From positions 1 through 64,000 of the forward strand of contig JALHMG010000021.1 of the NCBI GenBank assembly GCA_022844135.1: a DNA stretch of 64,000 nt, given 5' to 3'. The translations under genes and the position numbers were made by a program. A model generated the notes under the pieces. That model had not been told where the DNA came from. It searched no databases and worked only from the letters and a program-made list of their open reading frames with translations. This DNA is from Lysobacterales bacterium. GTDB taxonomy: Bacteria; Pseudomonadota; Gammaproteobacteria; Xanthomonadales; SZUA-5. Positions 37,302-47,046 of the stretch are shown here, in pieces; position 1 is the stretch's first letter, and each line of letters starts with the position of its first letter.

Positions 37302-37477
37302 CGTTACCCTTCTTGTTGGCCCTGGCACGATGTTGAGAAACGCACTTCCTGTCCGTTTCTCAAGTCGCGAGTCCGGCGCATGGACACCACACCAGGGCAG
37401 TTTAGCCGGAACACTTCGCAGGCGCGCTGCAGACCTTCGAACACGTATCCTCGTTCGAATCCTTCGATAGCGCGACC

Positions 37478-38584
37478 ATGCAACTCACCAGCTTCGATAT
37501 TGCGTTCTTCAGCGCCGCACTGATCAACCTCACCAGCGCGGTCATGCTGGTCGGTATCGCGCCGGCGACACCGATGCGCAAAGCGCTGTGGGTGTACGCT
37601 GCGGGCCTCGGTCTGATGGGCGTCTCGCTGCTGACCGTCGCGCTGCGCACCTGGCTGGGCATTTCGGGCCAGGACTGGCTGATCACCAACACCACCAGCG
37701 TGCTGTCGGCGGCCTGCCTCATCGTTGCGGTGCATTACATTTTCGAGCGCGCGCCGCCGTTCAAGGCGATTGCGACGGCGCTGGCGATACTGGTGGTGCT
37801 GCTGACGATCTTCGATGGCGATGTCGACAAGCGCCCGCTGCGCAGTCTGATCACGGTCGGCGCGCTGATGGTATCGATGTTCTGGCGTGCGAGTCTGGCG
37901 CTCCGATTTCATCCTCGCGATGAGCGCGCTCCTGCCGTGGCGATGGCTTTGCTGCTGAGCACCAACGGCAGCGTGATGCTGGTCGCCATTGTCTGGTCGT
38001 TCCTGGGCGATACCAACAACCCGGCAGTTGGCTTTGCCGCGATGACCGGCGCCACCATTTCGGTGCCCGTGATCGTCACCGTATTGATGATCGTCAACCG
38101 CCGCGCGCAGGCCAAACTGCGGATGCTCGCCGACACCGACACGCTCACCGGCGCGCTCAATCGGCGGGCCTTCTTCGAGCAGGCGGAACAGCGCCTCGAA
38201 GGGGCAGTGCTGGCGATGATCGATTTCGATAACTTCAAGCACATCAACGATCAGCACGGCCATCTGGCGGGCGATCAGGTGCTCGCAGCGGGCATCGGCG
38301 CGCTGCGCAGTCGCATCGAACCCGGTTCCTTGCTCGGTCGTTATGGCGGGGAGGAGTTCATTTTGCTGCTGCCACCGCAGGTCGATCCGGCCAAGCGCAT
38401 CGAACCACTTCGGCTGGGTATCAACACCGCCGCCTCCACGGCGCTGGGGCGGCCGGTGACGGCGTCCATCGGCTTTGCCAGGCATCGCGCTGGCGAACAT
38501 ATCGACGCTACTATCGGGCGCGCCGACCGCGCGTTGTACGATGCCAAGGCGCTGGGTCGCAATCGCAGCGTCGCCGCGGCGTAA
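37478..38584 (+). CDS. Membrane diguanylate cyclase
   Basis: A 368-residue protein with about six membrane helices in the first 205 residues (an MHYE-unrelated 6-helix sensor) and a GGDEF domain in the rest. The active-site loop is RYGGEEFILLLPP, a functional GGEEF variant, with the substrate-binding DFDNFKHINDQHGHLAGDQVL and TGALNRRAFFEQ segments. It should make c-di-GMP from two GTP in response to a membrane-sensed cue. No RxxD inhibitory site is obvious before the GGEEF. It is divergent from comEC with a 176-base gap. Confidence 0.93.
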   Translation: MQLTSFDIAFFSAALINLTSAVMLVGIAPATPMRKALWVYAAGLGLMGVSLLTVALRTWLGISGQDWLITNTTSVLSAACLIVAVHYIFERAPPFKAIATALAILVVLLTIFDGDVDKRPLRSLITVGALMVSMFWRASLALRFHPRDERAPAVAMALLLSTNGSVMLVAIVWSFLGDTNNPAVGFAAMTGATISVPVIVTVLMIVNRRAQAKLRMLADTDTLTGALNRRAFFEQAEQRLEGAVLAMIDFDNFKHINDQHGHLAGDQVLAAGIGALRSRIEPGSLLGRYGGEEFILLLPPQVDPAKRIEPLRLGINTAASTALGRPVTASIGFARHRAGEHIDATIGRADRALYDAKALGRNRSVAAA

Positions 38585-38644
38585 ACAGAGCAGGATATTG
38601 CCTCTGATAGCATCGCGCGCCTCGATGTTTGAGTGCGCCCGATC

Positions 38645-39787
38645 ATGCTCGTCAGCAAGTTACCCAAGGTCGGAACGACCATTTTCACTGTGATGTCGCA
38701 GCTCGCAGCGCAGCATCGCGCGGTGAATCTGGGCCAGGGATTTCCCGACTTCGAAGGCCCATCGGCGCTGCATGAAGCGCTGGCGCGGCATACGCGCGAA
38801 GGCAAGAACCAATACGCACCGATGACCGGCATTCCGGCGCTGCGCGAGGCCATCGCGCGCAAGACCGAGCGCTTGTATGGCCGCGTGGTCGATGCGAACA
38901 GCGAAATCACTGTGACCAGTGGCGCCAGCGAGGCGCTGTTTGCGGCCATCCACGCCGTGGCGCGCGCGGGCGACGAAGTGATCGTGCTCGATCCTTGTTA
39001 CGACTCGTATGAGCCCGCGATCGAGCTGGCGGGGGCGCGGGCGATACACGTGCCTCTGACGCCGCCGCATTTCGGCGTCGATTGGCAGCGCCTCAGAGAT
39101 GCGATCACGCCGCGAACGCGGCTGATCATGATCAACACCCCGCACAATCCCACCGGCGCAACCCTGAGCGCCGACGATCTGGATACGCTCGCCGAAATAC
39201 TGCGCAACACCTCCATCCTGGTGCTCAGCGACGAGGTATACGAGCACATCATTTTCGATGGCCGCGAGCATCAAAGCGTGCTGCGACACCCCGAGCTTGC
39301 GGAGCGCAGCTTCGCGGTGTCGAGCTTCGGCAAGACTTATCACATCACCGGCTGGAAGATCGGCTATTGCATCGCGCCGCCCGCGTTGTCGGCCGAGTTT
39401 CGCAAGGTCCATCAGTACCTGACCTTCTGCACCTTCAATGCCGCGCAGTGGGCGCTCGCCGAGTATCTCGACGCCGATCCGCAGCATTACCTCGATTTGC
39501 CGGCGTTCTATCAGCAAAAGCGCGACTACTTCGCTGCCGCGCTGGCGCCCTCGAAGTTCCAGTTGCTGCCCGTCGCTGGCGCTTACTTCCAGCTCGCGGA
39601 TTACTCGGCCCTGAGCTCGGAGAACGACTTCGACTTCTGTCGCCGGCTGATCGCCGAGCACGGTGTCGCAGCGATTCCGGTGTCGGCGTTTTACGAAACG
39701 CCACCGGCGCAATCGATCATCCGGTTCTGTTTTGCGAAGACGCAAGCCACCCTCGACGCCGCTGCGGAGCGTTTATGCGCGATTTGA
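38645..39787 (+). CDS. Methionine/aromatic aminotransferase (YbdL-like)
   Basis: A 380-residue class I PLP aminotransferase closest in pattern to YbdL: NLGQGFPDFEGP, NQYAPMTGIPALREAIA, SGASEALFAAIHAV, INTPHNPTGATL, LSDEVYEHIIFDG and the PLP lysine in SFGKTYHITGWKIGY. The C-terminal arginine is in SIIRFCFAK. YbdL-type enzymes favour methionine, histidine and phenylalanine. ATG 38645 is preferred to a GTG four codons earlier. The following omega-amidase gene overlaps by 13 bases, an arrangement that lets the 2-oxo amide product of glutamine transamination be hydrolysed. Confidence 0.92.
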   Translation: MLVSKLPKVGTTIFTVMSQLAAQHRAVNLGQGFPDFEGPSALHEALARHTREGKNQYAPMTGIPALREAIARKTERLYGRVVDANSEITVTSGASEALFAAIHAVARAGDEVIVLDPCYDSYEPAIELAGARAIHVPLTPPHFGVDWQRLRDAITPRTRLIMINTPHNPTGATLSADDLDTLAEILRNTSILVLSDEVYEHIIFDGREHQSVLRHPELAERSFAVSSFGKTYHITGWKIGYCIAPPALSAEFRKVHQYLTFCTFNAAQWALAEYLDADPQHYLDLPAFYQQKRDYFAAALAPSKFQLLPVAGAYFQLADYSALSSENDFDFCRRLIAEHGVAAIPVSAFYETPPAQSIIRFCFAKTQATLDAAAERLCAI

Positions 39788-40554
39788 CCGTTACCCTGAT
39801 CCAGGACGCCACGGTGTGGCACGACGCGGGAGCGAATCAGGCGCTCTACGGCGCGAGCGTGCGCGCAGCCCCGCGCAGCGATCTGATCGTATTGCCGGAG
39901 ACTTTTCTTTCGGGTTTCTCCAACGCAGCCGATGCGGAAACGATGGATGGCCAGGGCATCGAATGGCTGCGAGGCTTGAGCGCCGAGGTCGATGCGGTAA
40001 TCACTGGAAGCCTGGTCGTGCGCGATCAGGAGCGCGTGGTCAATCGCCTTGTCTGGGCACGGCCCGACGGCACGCTCGCGATCTACGATAAGCGCCACCT
40101 GTTCCGCATGGCCAAAGAACATGAGCGCTACGCGGCCGGTGCAGAGCGACTCATCGTCGATCTGCACGGGTGGCGCATTTGCCCGCAGGTTTGCTACGAC
40201 TTAAGGTTTCCGGTGTGGCTGCGCAATCGTATGGGCGATGGACGCATGGATTACGACGCGCTGCTGTTCGTCGCCAACTGGCCCTCGCCGCGGCACCACC
40301 ATTGGCGCACGCTGCTGCAAGCGCGCGCCATCGAGAACCTGGCGTACTGCGTTGCGGTCAATCGCGTCGGCACCGACGGCAACCAGTTGCAGTACCTCGG
40401 CGGCAGCGCCGCCATCGACTTTCTGGGCAACCATATCGCTGAGCTGGGCAGCGATCCGGGTTCGGTCACAATCAAGTTGTCCGCCGCCCGGCTCGCCGCG
40501 CATCGCGAGCGTTTTCCGGCTTGGATGGATGCGGACGAGTTTGAGCTCAAGTAG
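39775..40554 (+). CDS. Omega-amidase/nitrilase family hydrolase (YafV-like)
   Basis: A 259-residue carbon-nitrogen hydrolase with the nitrilase catalytic set: Glu in VLPETFLSGF, Lys in YDKRHLFRMAKEH and Cys in PQVCYDLRFPVW. YafV/Nit2-like omega-amidases cleave 2-oxoglutaramate and 2-oxosuccinamate, the products of glutamine or asparagine transamination. That fits the overlapping aminotransferase gene upstream (13 bases), a pair used in methionine salvage to regenerate methionine from 4-methylthio-2-oxobutyrate. Start ATG 39775. No signal peptide, so cytoplasmic. Confidence 0.93.
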   Translation: MRDLTVTLIQDATVWHDAGANQALYGASVRAAPRSDLIVLPETFLSGFSNAADAETMDGQGIEWLRGLSAEVDAVITGSLVVRDQERVVNRLVWARPDGTLAIYDKRHLFRMAKEHERYAAGAERLIVDLHGWRICPQVCYDLRFPVWLRNRMGDGRMDYDALLFVANWPSPRHHHWRTLLQARAIENLAYCVAVNRVGTDGNQLQYLGGSAAIDFLGNHIAELGSDPGSVTIKLSAARLAAHRERFPAWMDADEFELK

Positions 40555-40605
40555 TCGGTTCGAATTTCCTGTCGTACACTGATCGCAAGCATTCAAACGA
40601 GGTGT

Positions 40606-41193
40606 ATGGGCTTGGCGCTCGCTAAACCTCTGACGTATTTGGACTATGCAGCCATCCCGCGCCGCGAGGACGAACCGCGATTCGAGTTGATCGATGGCCG
40701 CATCGTCATGATGGCTGGCGCGGGTCGTCGGCATCAGCGGGTGGTGGTCGAATTGACCGGACAAATCCGCGAAAAACTGCGCGGACGCCGTTGCGAGTTG
40801 TTCATCGCCCCGTTCGATGTACGCCTGCCGCGCCCCGGTCAAGCCGCCAACGATGCCAACGACGTGCTTCAACCCGACCTCATGGTGTTCAGCAATCCTG
40901 AGAATCACGATGAGCGCGGTGGTCTGTGCGCGCCTGAATTCGTCATTGAGGTGTTGTCGCCCAGCGGTGGTGCTCACGACATGGTGCGTAAACGTCGGAT
41001 CTACGAAGCCCACGGTGTTCTGGAGTATTGGATCATCGATCCGATCAACGAGGTCGTCCACATTCATCGACTTGTGGATACTCGTTATGTGCACGAAAGT
41101 GCCGAGTGGGAGCCATCGATGACCGTCGCAGCTGTCGATGGTCTATCGCTCGATTTGGCGGTCCTGCGCGATTTGCTTCGCGACGAGGCTTAG
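40606..41193 (+). CDS. Uma2 family restriction-like nuclease protein
   Basis: A 195-residue Uma2 (DUF820) protein with the PD-(D/E)xK-like core: FELIDGRIVMMAG, then QPDLMVFSNP (acidic residue), FVIEVLSPSGGAHDMVRKRRIYEAHGVLEYWIIDP (glutamate and lysine). The family is abundant in cyanobacteria and scattered in proteobacteria; nuclease activity is predicted from the fold, function unproven. GAGGT lies 6 bases before ATG 40606. It sits between the YafV and pyruvate kinase genes with no obvious partner. Confidence 0.9.
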   Translation: MGLALAKPLTYLDYAAIPRREDEPRFELIDGRIVMMAGAGRRHQRVVVELTGQIREKLRGRRCELFIAPFDVRLPRPGQAANDANDVLQPDLMVFSNPENHDERGGLCAPEFVIEVLSPSGGAHDMVRKRRIYEAHGVLEYWIIDPINEVVHIHRLVDTRYVHESAEWEPSMTVAAVDGLSLDLAVLRDLLRDEA

Positions 41194-41273
41194 CTGCGAC
41201 GCAATCGATTGCGTCGACACAACGCACACGTCCTGCTGCTAGATTCAGTGGCTGCGCATCGGGGAGAGGCGAC

Positions 41274-42731
41274 GTGTCGCGACGTACCAAAATCATTGCA
41301 ACCTTGGGGCCGGCTACTGACAAGCCGGGAATGTTGGCGAAATTACTCGATGCCGGCGCCGACGTAGTGCGCCTGAACCTTTCGCACGGCACCGCCGAAG
41401 ATCAGTTGCGGCGCGCGGAGGACGTTCGGCGCGTGGCGCTCTCGCTCGGGCGCGAGGTTGCCATCCTGGCCGATTTGCAAGGACCGAAAATTCGCATCGA
41501 GCGCTTCGCCGATGGTGCGATCGATCTGGTGCCCGGCCATCCCTTCGTGCTCGATTGCGCGGACCAGCCGCTGCCGGGCACGCAACATCGCGTTGGCGTC
41601 AGCTACAAACGCCTGTTTCAAGACGTCAAGGCCGGCGATACGCTCCTGCTCGACGATGGCTTACTGAGCCTCAAGGTCGAACGCATCGACGGTTTGCAGA
41701 TCCATACCGAAGTGAACATCGGTGGGCGTTTGTCCGACCGCAAAGGCATCAACCGACTCGGCGGTGGCTTGAGCGTCGATGCGCTCAGCGACAAGGACCG
41801 TCGCGATATCGAGTTGGCGGCACGCATGGGCGCCGATTATCTGGCGGTGTCGTTCCCGCGCTCGGCGGCGGACATGAACCAGGCGCGCGCGCTGCTGCGT
41901 GGCGCCGGCTCTTCGGCGGCGCTGGTGGCAAAGATCGAACGCGCCGAGGCGATCGAAAATCTCGCAGAAATCATCGAGGCCTCCGACGCGATTCTGGTCG
42001 CGCGAGGCGACCTTGGCGTCGAGATCGGCTACGCTGAACTGCCCGGCCTGCAAAAACGCATCATTCGCGAATCCGTGCTGCGACATCGGGTCGTGATCAC
42101 CGCCACGCAAATGTTGCAGTCGATGGTCGAGTCGCCGATTCCGACGCGCGCCGAAGTGCTCGATGTGGCCAACGCAGTGCTCGATGGATCGGACGCGGTG
42201 ATGCTGTCGCAAGAGACCGCCTCGGGTAAGCATCCGGACAAGTCGGTGCAAGCGATGCGCAGCATTTGCGAGGCGGCCGAGCGCCAGTTCGAGGCGATGG
42301 ACGGAAATCTGTCGGCGCCTACGGATATCCAGCGTATCGATCAGGCGATCGCGATGGCGGCGATGGCGCTGGCCAATCGCACCGGCGTGCGCGCGATCAT
42401 CGCGCTGACCGAATCCGGCGCCACGGCGCAGTGGCTGTCGCGCTTCCGCTCGCGCATCCCGATTTATGCGATGAGCCGGCACCAGATGGCGCGGCAGAAA
42501 ATGGCGCTGTATCGCGACGTGTATCCCGTCGCCTTCGATCCACAGGGCGGTGGGGTGACGCATTCCACGCGACTGGCGGTGGAGCTGTTGCACGCGCAAG
42601 GGCGGCTCGTCGGTGGAGATCGGGTCGTGGTGACCACCGGCGATCACACCGGACTGTTAGGCGGCACTAACACGCTGAAGCTCCTGCGCGTCGGGACCAA
42701 CGGCACCCCAGAGGGCATGGCGGATTTGTAA
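41274..42731 (+). CDS. pyk: Pyruvate kinase
   Basis: A 485-residue enzyme converting phosphoenolpyruvate and ADP to pyruvate and ATP. Opening RRTKIIATLGPATDKPGML, then VVRLNLSHGT, ADLQGPKIRIERF, SVDALSDKDRRDIELAARMGADYLAVSF, catalytic lysine in LVAKIERAEAIEN, GDLGVEIG, and ATQMLQSMVESPIPTRAEVLDVANAVLDGSDAVMLS. The C-terminal regulatory domain is complete (RVGTNG near the end). The start is GTG 41274 with GGGGAGAGG 5-13 bases before it; the frame is open upstream but antisense-like. Confidence 0.96.
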   Translation: MSRRTKIIATLGPATDKPGMLAKLLDAGADVVRLNLSHGTAEDQLRRAEDVRRVALSLGREVAILADLQGPKIRIERFADGAIDLVPGHPFVLDCADQPLPGTQHRVGVSYKRLFQDVKAGDTLLLDDGLLSLKVERIDGLQIHTEVNIGGRLSDRKGINRLGGGLSVDALSDKDRRDIELAARMGADYLAVSFPRSAADMNQARALLRGAGSSAALVAKIERAEAIENLAEIIEASDAILVARGDLGVEIGYAELPGLQKRIIRESVLRHRVVITATQMLQSMVESPIPTRAEVLDVANAVLDGSDAVMLSQETASGKHPDKSVQAMRSICEAAERQFEAMDGNLSAPTDIQRIDQAIAMAAMALANRTGVRAIIALTESGATAQWLSRFRSRIPIYAMSRHQMARQKMALYRDVYPVAFDPQGGGVTHSTRLAVELLHAQGRLVGGDRVVVTTGDHTGLLGGTNTLKLLRVGTNGTPEGMADL

Positions 42732-42830
42732 TGGCCGGCATCCGGCCGCGCCCACGCAATTTTTTGACAACGGACCGCTGAGACTTAGCATTCCGGCCCC
42801 TTATTCGCCGTCATCCTGCCCTGCCAACCG

Positions 42831-45179
42831 ATGAAAGCCTCTCCACAAGTCATCGCTGCATTCGCCGACAAAGCCAAAGGCGTGCTGGTTGAAACGCATC
42901 GGCTGAACAACGGCGAATGGGACACCGCGCGGGCCGAGAAGCACCAGGACGAGCTCAGCAGTCTTGCCGATTTTGCCAGCAACCTCGAGCTGCACAATGT
43001 GCATGCGGCAGTGCTCGATCTGTATGCCTACGTCAGTGTGTTTACGGAAGGAACGGCGCGGCCGAATTCCGCGCAGCGAGCCGAAATCGAGCGGCTGATG
43101 CAGGACGCGCAGGGCTCGATACTCGACCTGACGCCACGCAGCGATACCCTGTCTGGCGCGGTGGTGTATCTATTGGCGCCCACCTTGCAGGCGCCTCCGA
43201 GTTTGGCGGCAAGTCTGAAGCAGGAAGGCCTGAAACTGGCGGTCTTTCAGGACGGCGACGCTTTCGCCGAAGCCATTCGCCAACATCTGCCGCAGATCAT
43301 TCTTGCCGAATCCTCGGTCGTCGGCGCAGCGTCCGAGCTGCTCGACCAGCTGGCGCCGAGCGTTCCAGAAGCGACGCGATTGTCGCTCGTCGGCATCGAT
43401 AACGGCGAAGCTGGCGCCCGATTGCAGGCGCTCGTCGGCGGCGCCGATTTGTTTCTCGCGAGGCTGGACGACCCGACGCTGGGTGCGCAGATCAAGGAGC
43501 TGTTGGCAACGCACACCAACGAACCATTTCGCGTTCTGGTGATCGACGACGATCGCCAGGTCGGCACGTATTGCGAGGCGATCCTGCAGCGCGCCGGGAT
43601 GCGCGTCGAGGCGCTGACCGACGGCGCGCAGGCGATTGCCGCCGTGCGTCGTTTCAAGCCCGATTTGATCCTGATGGATTTGTACATGCCGCAGATAGAC
43701 GGCATGACGCTGACCCAGCAACTGCGACAAACCAACGATGCCGTGGTGTTGCCGATCGTGTTCCTGTCGGGCGAACAAAGCGAAGAGGCGCGCTTTCAAG
43801 CGATCCAGGCCGGCGGCGATGACTTCCTGACCAAGCCCATTCGCCCGCGGCATCTGGTGGCGGCCGTGCGGTCGCGCATCAAGCGTGTGCGCGCTTTGGG
43901 CAAGCAGGTGACCAAGCGTCCCAGCGATGGCCATGGCTACTTGCGGCGCGGCGCGTTCCTGGATTGGCTGCGCGACGTCAAGTCCAGGCCGCCCACCGGC
44001 GCCTGCGCGTTGATGATCGCAACCGTCGATCAATCGACAGAGTTGCAGGAGCGCCTGGCCTGGACAGTCGGCCACGAGCTGGAACAGGCGGTCGGTCAGC
44101 GTCTGGCGCAGTCGCTATTCGGCGACGATCGCTACTGCCTGATCGACGAGTTCGGCTTCGCCATCCTTGTGCAACGGTCCAATCGCGAGGCCATCGCCGA
44201 GATGGCGAACGCGGTGCGCTTACAAGCGGTCGATCACGCCTTCAAGGTCGAGGGTCAGGATATGCGCCTGACCGTGAGCGTTGGTGTCGCGCTGATGCCC
44301 AATGCCGAGCGCAGCGTCGATGACTGGATTAACTCGGCGTTCAACGCCGCGCGAACCGCCAAGCGCCTCGGCGGAAATCGCGTCGAGGGCTTGCTCGGCG
44401 ACACGGTCGCGGGATTGTCGCCCGAACGCGTTCTGCGCATCCGCGAACTGTTGAACGATGCGGTGTCCGCCAGCGGCTTGACCATCGATTTCCAGCCGCT
44501 GATCCCATTACGTGCGGCCGAGACCGGCCGTTACACGATGGCGGTGCGCATGCGCGATCCCAAAGAACCGCTGGCCGGTATTCCGCGCAGCGAGTTTTGC
44601 GCTGTGGCTCGCCAATTGAAGCTGCAGGCCGAGATCGACCGCCTCGTGGTCACGCGCGCTCTGAACGGACTGGATGACCAGCGTACCCGCAACCGGGTCA
44701 ATGAAATCGTCGTGCCGGTCGATTTGCTGTCCATCGACCGGCAACAGCTGACCTGGTTCCAGGGCGTGCTCGGACGCCGTCCGGCGACCGAACAACGCAT
44801 CACGATGGAGTTCGATGCTGCGCCCTTGCTCGAACTGGCGCACGCGCCCCGGGTCCTGGAGCGCCTCAGTGCCGACGGCGCACGCATCGGGACTGTGGAT
44901 CGCAGCGGCAGTTTGGCGCTGATCGCGGACTTGGCGAAGCTGCCGATCCATACCTTACGCTTGTCGGCTGCAACCATGCAGTCGCTGGAGCCGAGCGTCG
45001 TTGGTCCGATGCTGGAGCCTTGGTTCCGCGCCCGCCGCGAATTGGTCGTCGACGAAATCAGCGATCTCAATCAAATCTCGCGCTTCTGGAATTTAGGCGT
45101 GGACTACTTGCAGGGAGATTCGCTGGCTACAGCCAGTCCGCGCCTCGATTTCGACTTCTCGGAAATCAGCCTTGGCTAA
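42831..45179 (+). CDS. Response regulator with degenerate GGDEF and EAL domains
   Basis: A 782-residue protein: about 230 N-terminal residues without a recognised domain (two repeat-like alpha/beta segments), a receiver (about 233-350) with VLVIDDDRQVG and phospho-acceptor Asp283 in MDLYMPQ, a GGDEF-like domain (about 375-525) whose signature is DEFGFAIL, and an EAL-like domain (about 540-775) where the ExL motif is replaced by DFQPLIPL and EFDAAP. Neither enzyme motif is intact, so c-di-GMP binding or protein scaffolding as in FimX-like proteins is more likely than catalysis. It overlaps the rdgB start by eight bases. Confidence 0.85.
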   Translation: MKASPQVIAAFADKAKGVLVETHRLNNGEWDTARAEKHQDELSSLADFASNLELHNVHAAVLDLYAYVSVFTEGTARPNSAQRAEIERLMQDAQGSILDLTPRSDTLSGAVVYLLAPTLQAPPSLAASLKQEGLKLAVFQDGDAFAEAIRQHLPQIILAESSVVGAASELLDQLAPSVPEATRLSLVGIDNGEAGARLQALVGGADLFLARLDDPTLGAQIKELLATHTNEPFRVLVIDDDRQVGTYCEAILQRAGMRVEALTDGAQAIAAVRRFKPDLILMDLYMPQIDGMTLTQQLRQTNDAVVLPIVFLSGEQSEEARFQAIQAGGDDFLTKPIRPRHLVAAVRSRIKRVRALGKQVTKRPSDGHGYLRRGAFLDWLRDVKSRPPTGACALMIATVDQSTELQERLAWTVGHELEQAVGQRLAQSLFGDDRYCLIDEFGFAILVQRSNREAIAEMANAVRLQAVDHAFKVEGQDMRLTVSVGVALMPNAERSVDDWINSAFNAARTAKRLGGNRVEGLLGDTVAGLSPERVLRIRELLNDAVSASGLTIDFQPLIPLRAAETGRYTMAVRMRDPKEPLAGIPRSEFCAVARQLKLQAEIDRLVVTRALNGLDDQRTRNRVNEIVVPVDLLSIDRQQLTWFQGVLGRRPATEQRITMEFDAAPLLELAHAPRVLERLSADGARIGTVDRSGSLALIADLAKLPIHTLRLSAATMQSLEPSVVGPMLEPWFRARRELVVDEISDLNQISRFWNLGVDYLQGDSLATASPRLDFDFSEISLG

Positions 45180-45783
45180 AGCTGAGTTACACGAAAGGCC
45201 CACCCCGGGTCCGTGGGTGCTGGCATCCCACAACCGCGGCAAACTGGCGGAGTTCCGAAGCCTGCTGGGCGATGTCGAACTCAAGTTGGCGAGCGAGTTC
45301 GGTCTTTCGCCGCCGGCCGAGCCTGAAAACACTTTCGTCGAGAACGCGCTGATCAAGGCGCGCTTCGTCGCACGGGCAACCGGGCTGCCAGCGCTCGCCG
45401 ACGACAGCGGGCTGATGGTCGACGCGCTCGGCGGCGCGCCGGGCGTTCACAGCGCGGTGTACGCTGGAGAGCATCAGCCGGACGCCGCGCATATCGAAAA
45501 GCTGCTGCGCGCGACCGTGCACGTTGCTGAAGGCGCACGCGGCTGCCAATTCGTTTGTGTGCTCGTTCTGGTCCAGCGGCATGACGATCCTCTGCCGTCG
45601 ATTGCGCAAGGCATTTGGCGCGGCGAGTTGCTGCGCGAGTGCCGCGGCACCGGTGGATTCGGTTACGACCCGATTTTCTTCGACCCGCAAACGGGGATGT
45701 GCGCGGCGGAAATGGACCACGACGTCAAAGCGCGACTGAGCCATCGCGGCCGCGCCTTGGCGGCACTGCGCACAATGCTGTGA
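45172..45783 (+). CDS. rdgB: XTP/dITP pyrophosphatase
   Basis: A 203-residue HAM1/RdgB enzyme that removes non-canonical purine nucleoside triphosphates. Motifs: VLASHNRGKLAEFRSLL, ENTFVENALIKARF, ADDSGLMVDALGGAPGVHSAVYAG, GTGGFGYDPIFFDP and LSHRGRALAAL. There is no ATG near the start; TTG 45172, overlapping the previous stop, gives a normal N-terminus, with a later GTG in PWVLASHN as an alternative. The hemW start overlaps its stop by four bases (GTGA), so rdgB and hemW are translationally coupled, a common gammaproteobacterial order. Confidence 0.93.
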   Translation: MAKAELHERPTPGPWVLASHNRGKLAEFRSLLGDVELKLASEFGLSPPAEPENTFVENALIKARFVARATGLPALADDSGLMVDALGGAPGVHSAVYAGEHQPDAAHIEKLLRATVHVAEGARGCQFVCVLVLVQRHDDPLPSIAQGIWRGELLRECRGTGGFGYDPIFFDPQTGMCAAEMDHDVKARLSHRGRALAALRTML

Positions 45784-46913
45784 AACTGTCCCCGCCGCCG
45801 CTGTCGCTCTACATCCACATTCCGTGGTGCGTGCGCAAATGTCCCTACTGCGACTTCAATTCGCATCAGCGGCCGATGCAAATCCCGGAGCAACGCTACG
45901 TGGATGCGCTGCTCGCCGATCTTGATACCGAGGCGCCGCTGGCAGATGGGCGCGAGCTGATCTCGATTTTTTTTGGCGGCGGTACGCCCAGCTTGTTCAG
46001 CGGCAGCGCGATGCGCGCCATTCTGAACGGTGTCCGCGATCGTTTGCGATTGGCGCACAACGCCGAAGTGACGCTGGAAACCAATCCCGGCACCGCCGAG
46101 TTCGATCATTTCGAGGCGTATCGGGAAGCTGGCATCAATCGCCTGTCTTTCGGCGTGCAAAGCTTCGACGACGCAGCGCTCAAGCGCCTGGGCCGAATCC
46201 ACGGCGGCGACGAAGCGCGATCGGCTTTTGCGCTCGCTCGTGCGGCGGGCTTCGACAACATCAATATCGATTTGATGTACGCGTTGCCATCGCAAACCTT
46301 GCCGCAGTCGCTGGCGGATATCGCCTGCGTATCGGAACTTGGGCCGGAGCATTTGTCGCACTATCAACTGACGCTCGAACCTGGCACGGTGTTCGCGCGT
46401 TTCCCGCCCGACGCTTTGCCCGACGACGATGCGCTCGCGGATATGCAGGAGGCCACGCAGGCAGCCATTGCCCAGGCCGGTTGGGTGCAGTACGAGGTCT
46501 CCGCCTATGCGCGTCCGGGCAGACAATCGCGGCACAATCTCAACTACTGGACTTTCGGCGACTACCTCGCCATCGGCGCGGGCGCACACTCCAAGACCAC
46601 CACCACCCACGTCCGGCGGCGCACGCGCATCCGCAACCCGAACGACTATTTGCCGGCGATCCATCGCATCGCTGAGGACAAGATTGTCCCGACGAGCGAG
46701 CTGCCGTTCGAATTCATGTTGAACGCGCTGCGCCTGCGCGATGGTTTCAGCGTTCACGACTTCGAGCACCGTACGGGCTGCGAACTGGCGAGTGCCGGGT
46801 TCGAGCAAGCCCGGCGTCGGGGACTCATTGAATGCGACGGCGACATGATCCGCGCCACGGCGCTGGGCTATCGCTATCTCAACGACACCGTGGCGTGTTT
46901 TTTGGCGTCCTGA
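45780..46913 (+). CDS. hemW: Radical SAM heme chaperone HemW
   Basis: A 377-residue HemW (formerly mis-named HemN-like) protein. The radical-SAM motif is CVRKCPYC (CxxxCxxC) after SLYIHIPW, followed by IFFGGGTPSLFS, ETNPGT, NRLSFGVQSFDD, NINIDLMYALPSQT and HLSHYQLTLEPGT. HemW binds heme and delivers it to respiratory enzymes rather than oxidising coproporphyrinogen. The start is GTG 45780, overlapping rdgB as GTGA; no ATG is available near the conserved start. Confidence 0.95.
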   Translation: MKLSPPPLSLYIHIPWCVRKCPYCDFNSHQRPMQIPEQRYVDALLADLDTEAPLADGRELISIFFGGGTPSLFSGSAMRAILNGVRDRLRLAHNAEVTLETNPGTAEFDHFEAYREAGINRLSFGVQSFDDAALKRLGRIHGGDEARSAFALARAAGFDNINIDLMYALPSQTLPQSLADIACVSELGPEHLSHYQLTLEPGTVFARFPPDALPDDDALADMQEATQAAIAQAGWVQYEVSAYARPGRQSRHNLNYWTFGDYLAIGAGAHSKTTTTHVRRRTRIRNPNDYLPAIHRIAEDKIVPTSELPFEFMLNALRLRDGFSVHDFEHRTGCELASAGFEQARRRGLIECDGDMIRATALGYRYLNDTVACFLAS

Positions 46914-47046
46914 CGGCGATCGCCAACGCGGCAGGGCGCCCTGCGAACAGGCCGGGCGGCGCGCCATGGCGCTATGTTCTTGCCGTTCCTGGCTGCAAAT
47001 GGAACGCCACCCGGCCCTCGACCATCGCCAATTCAGAAGCGTGCTA

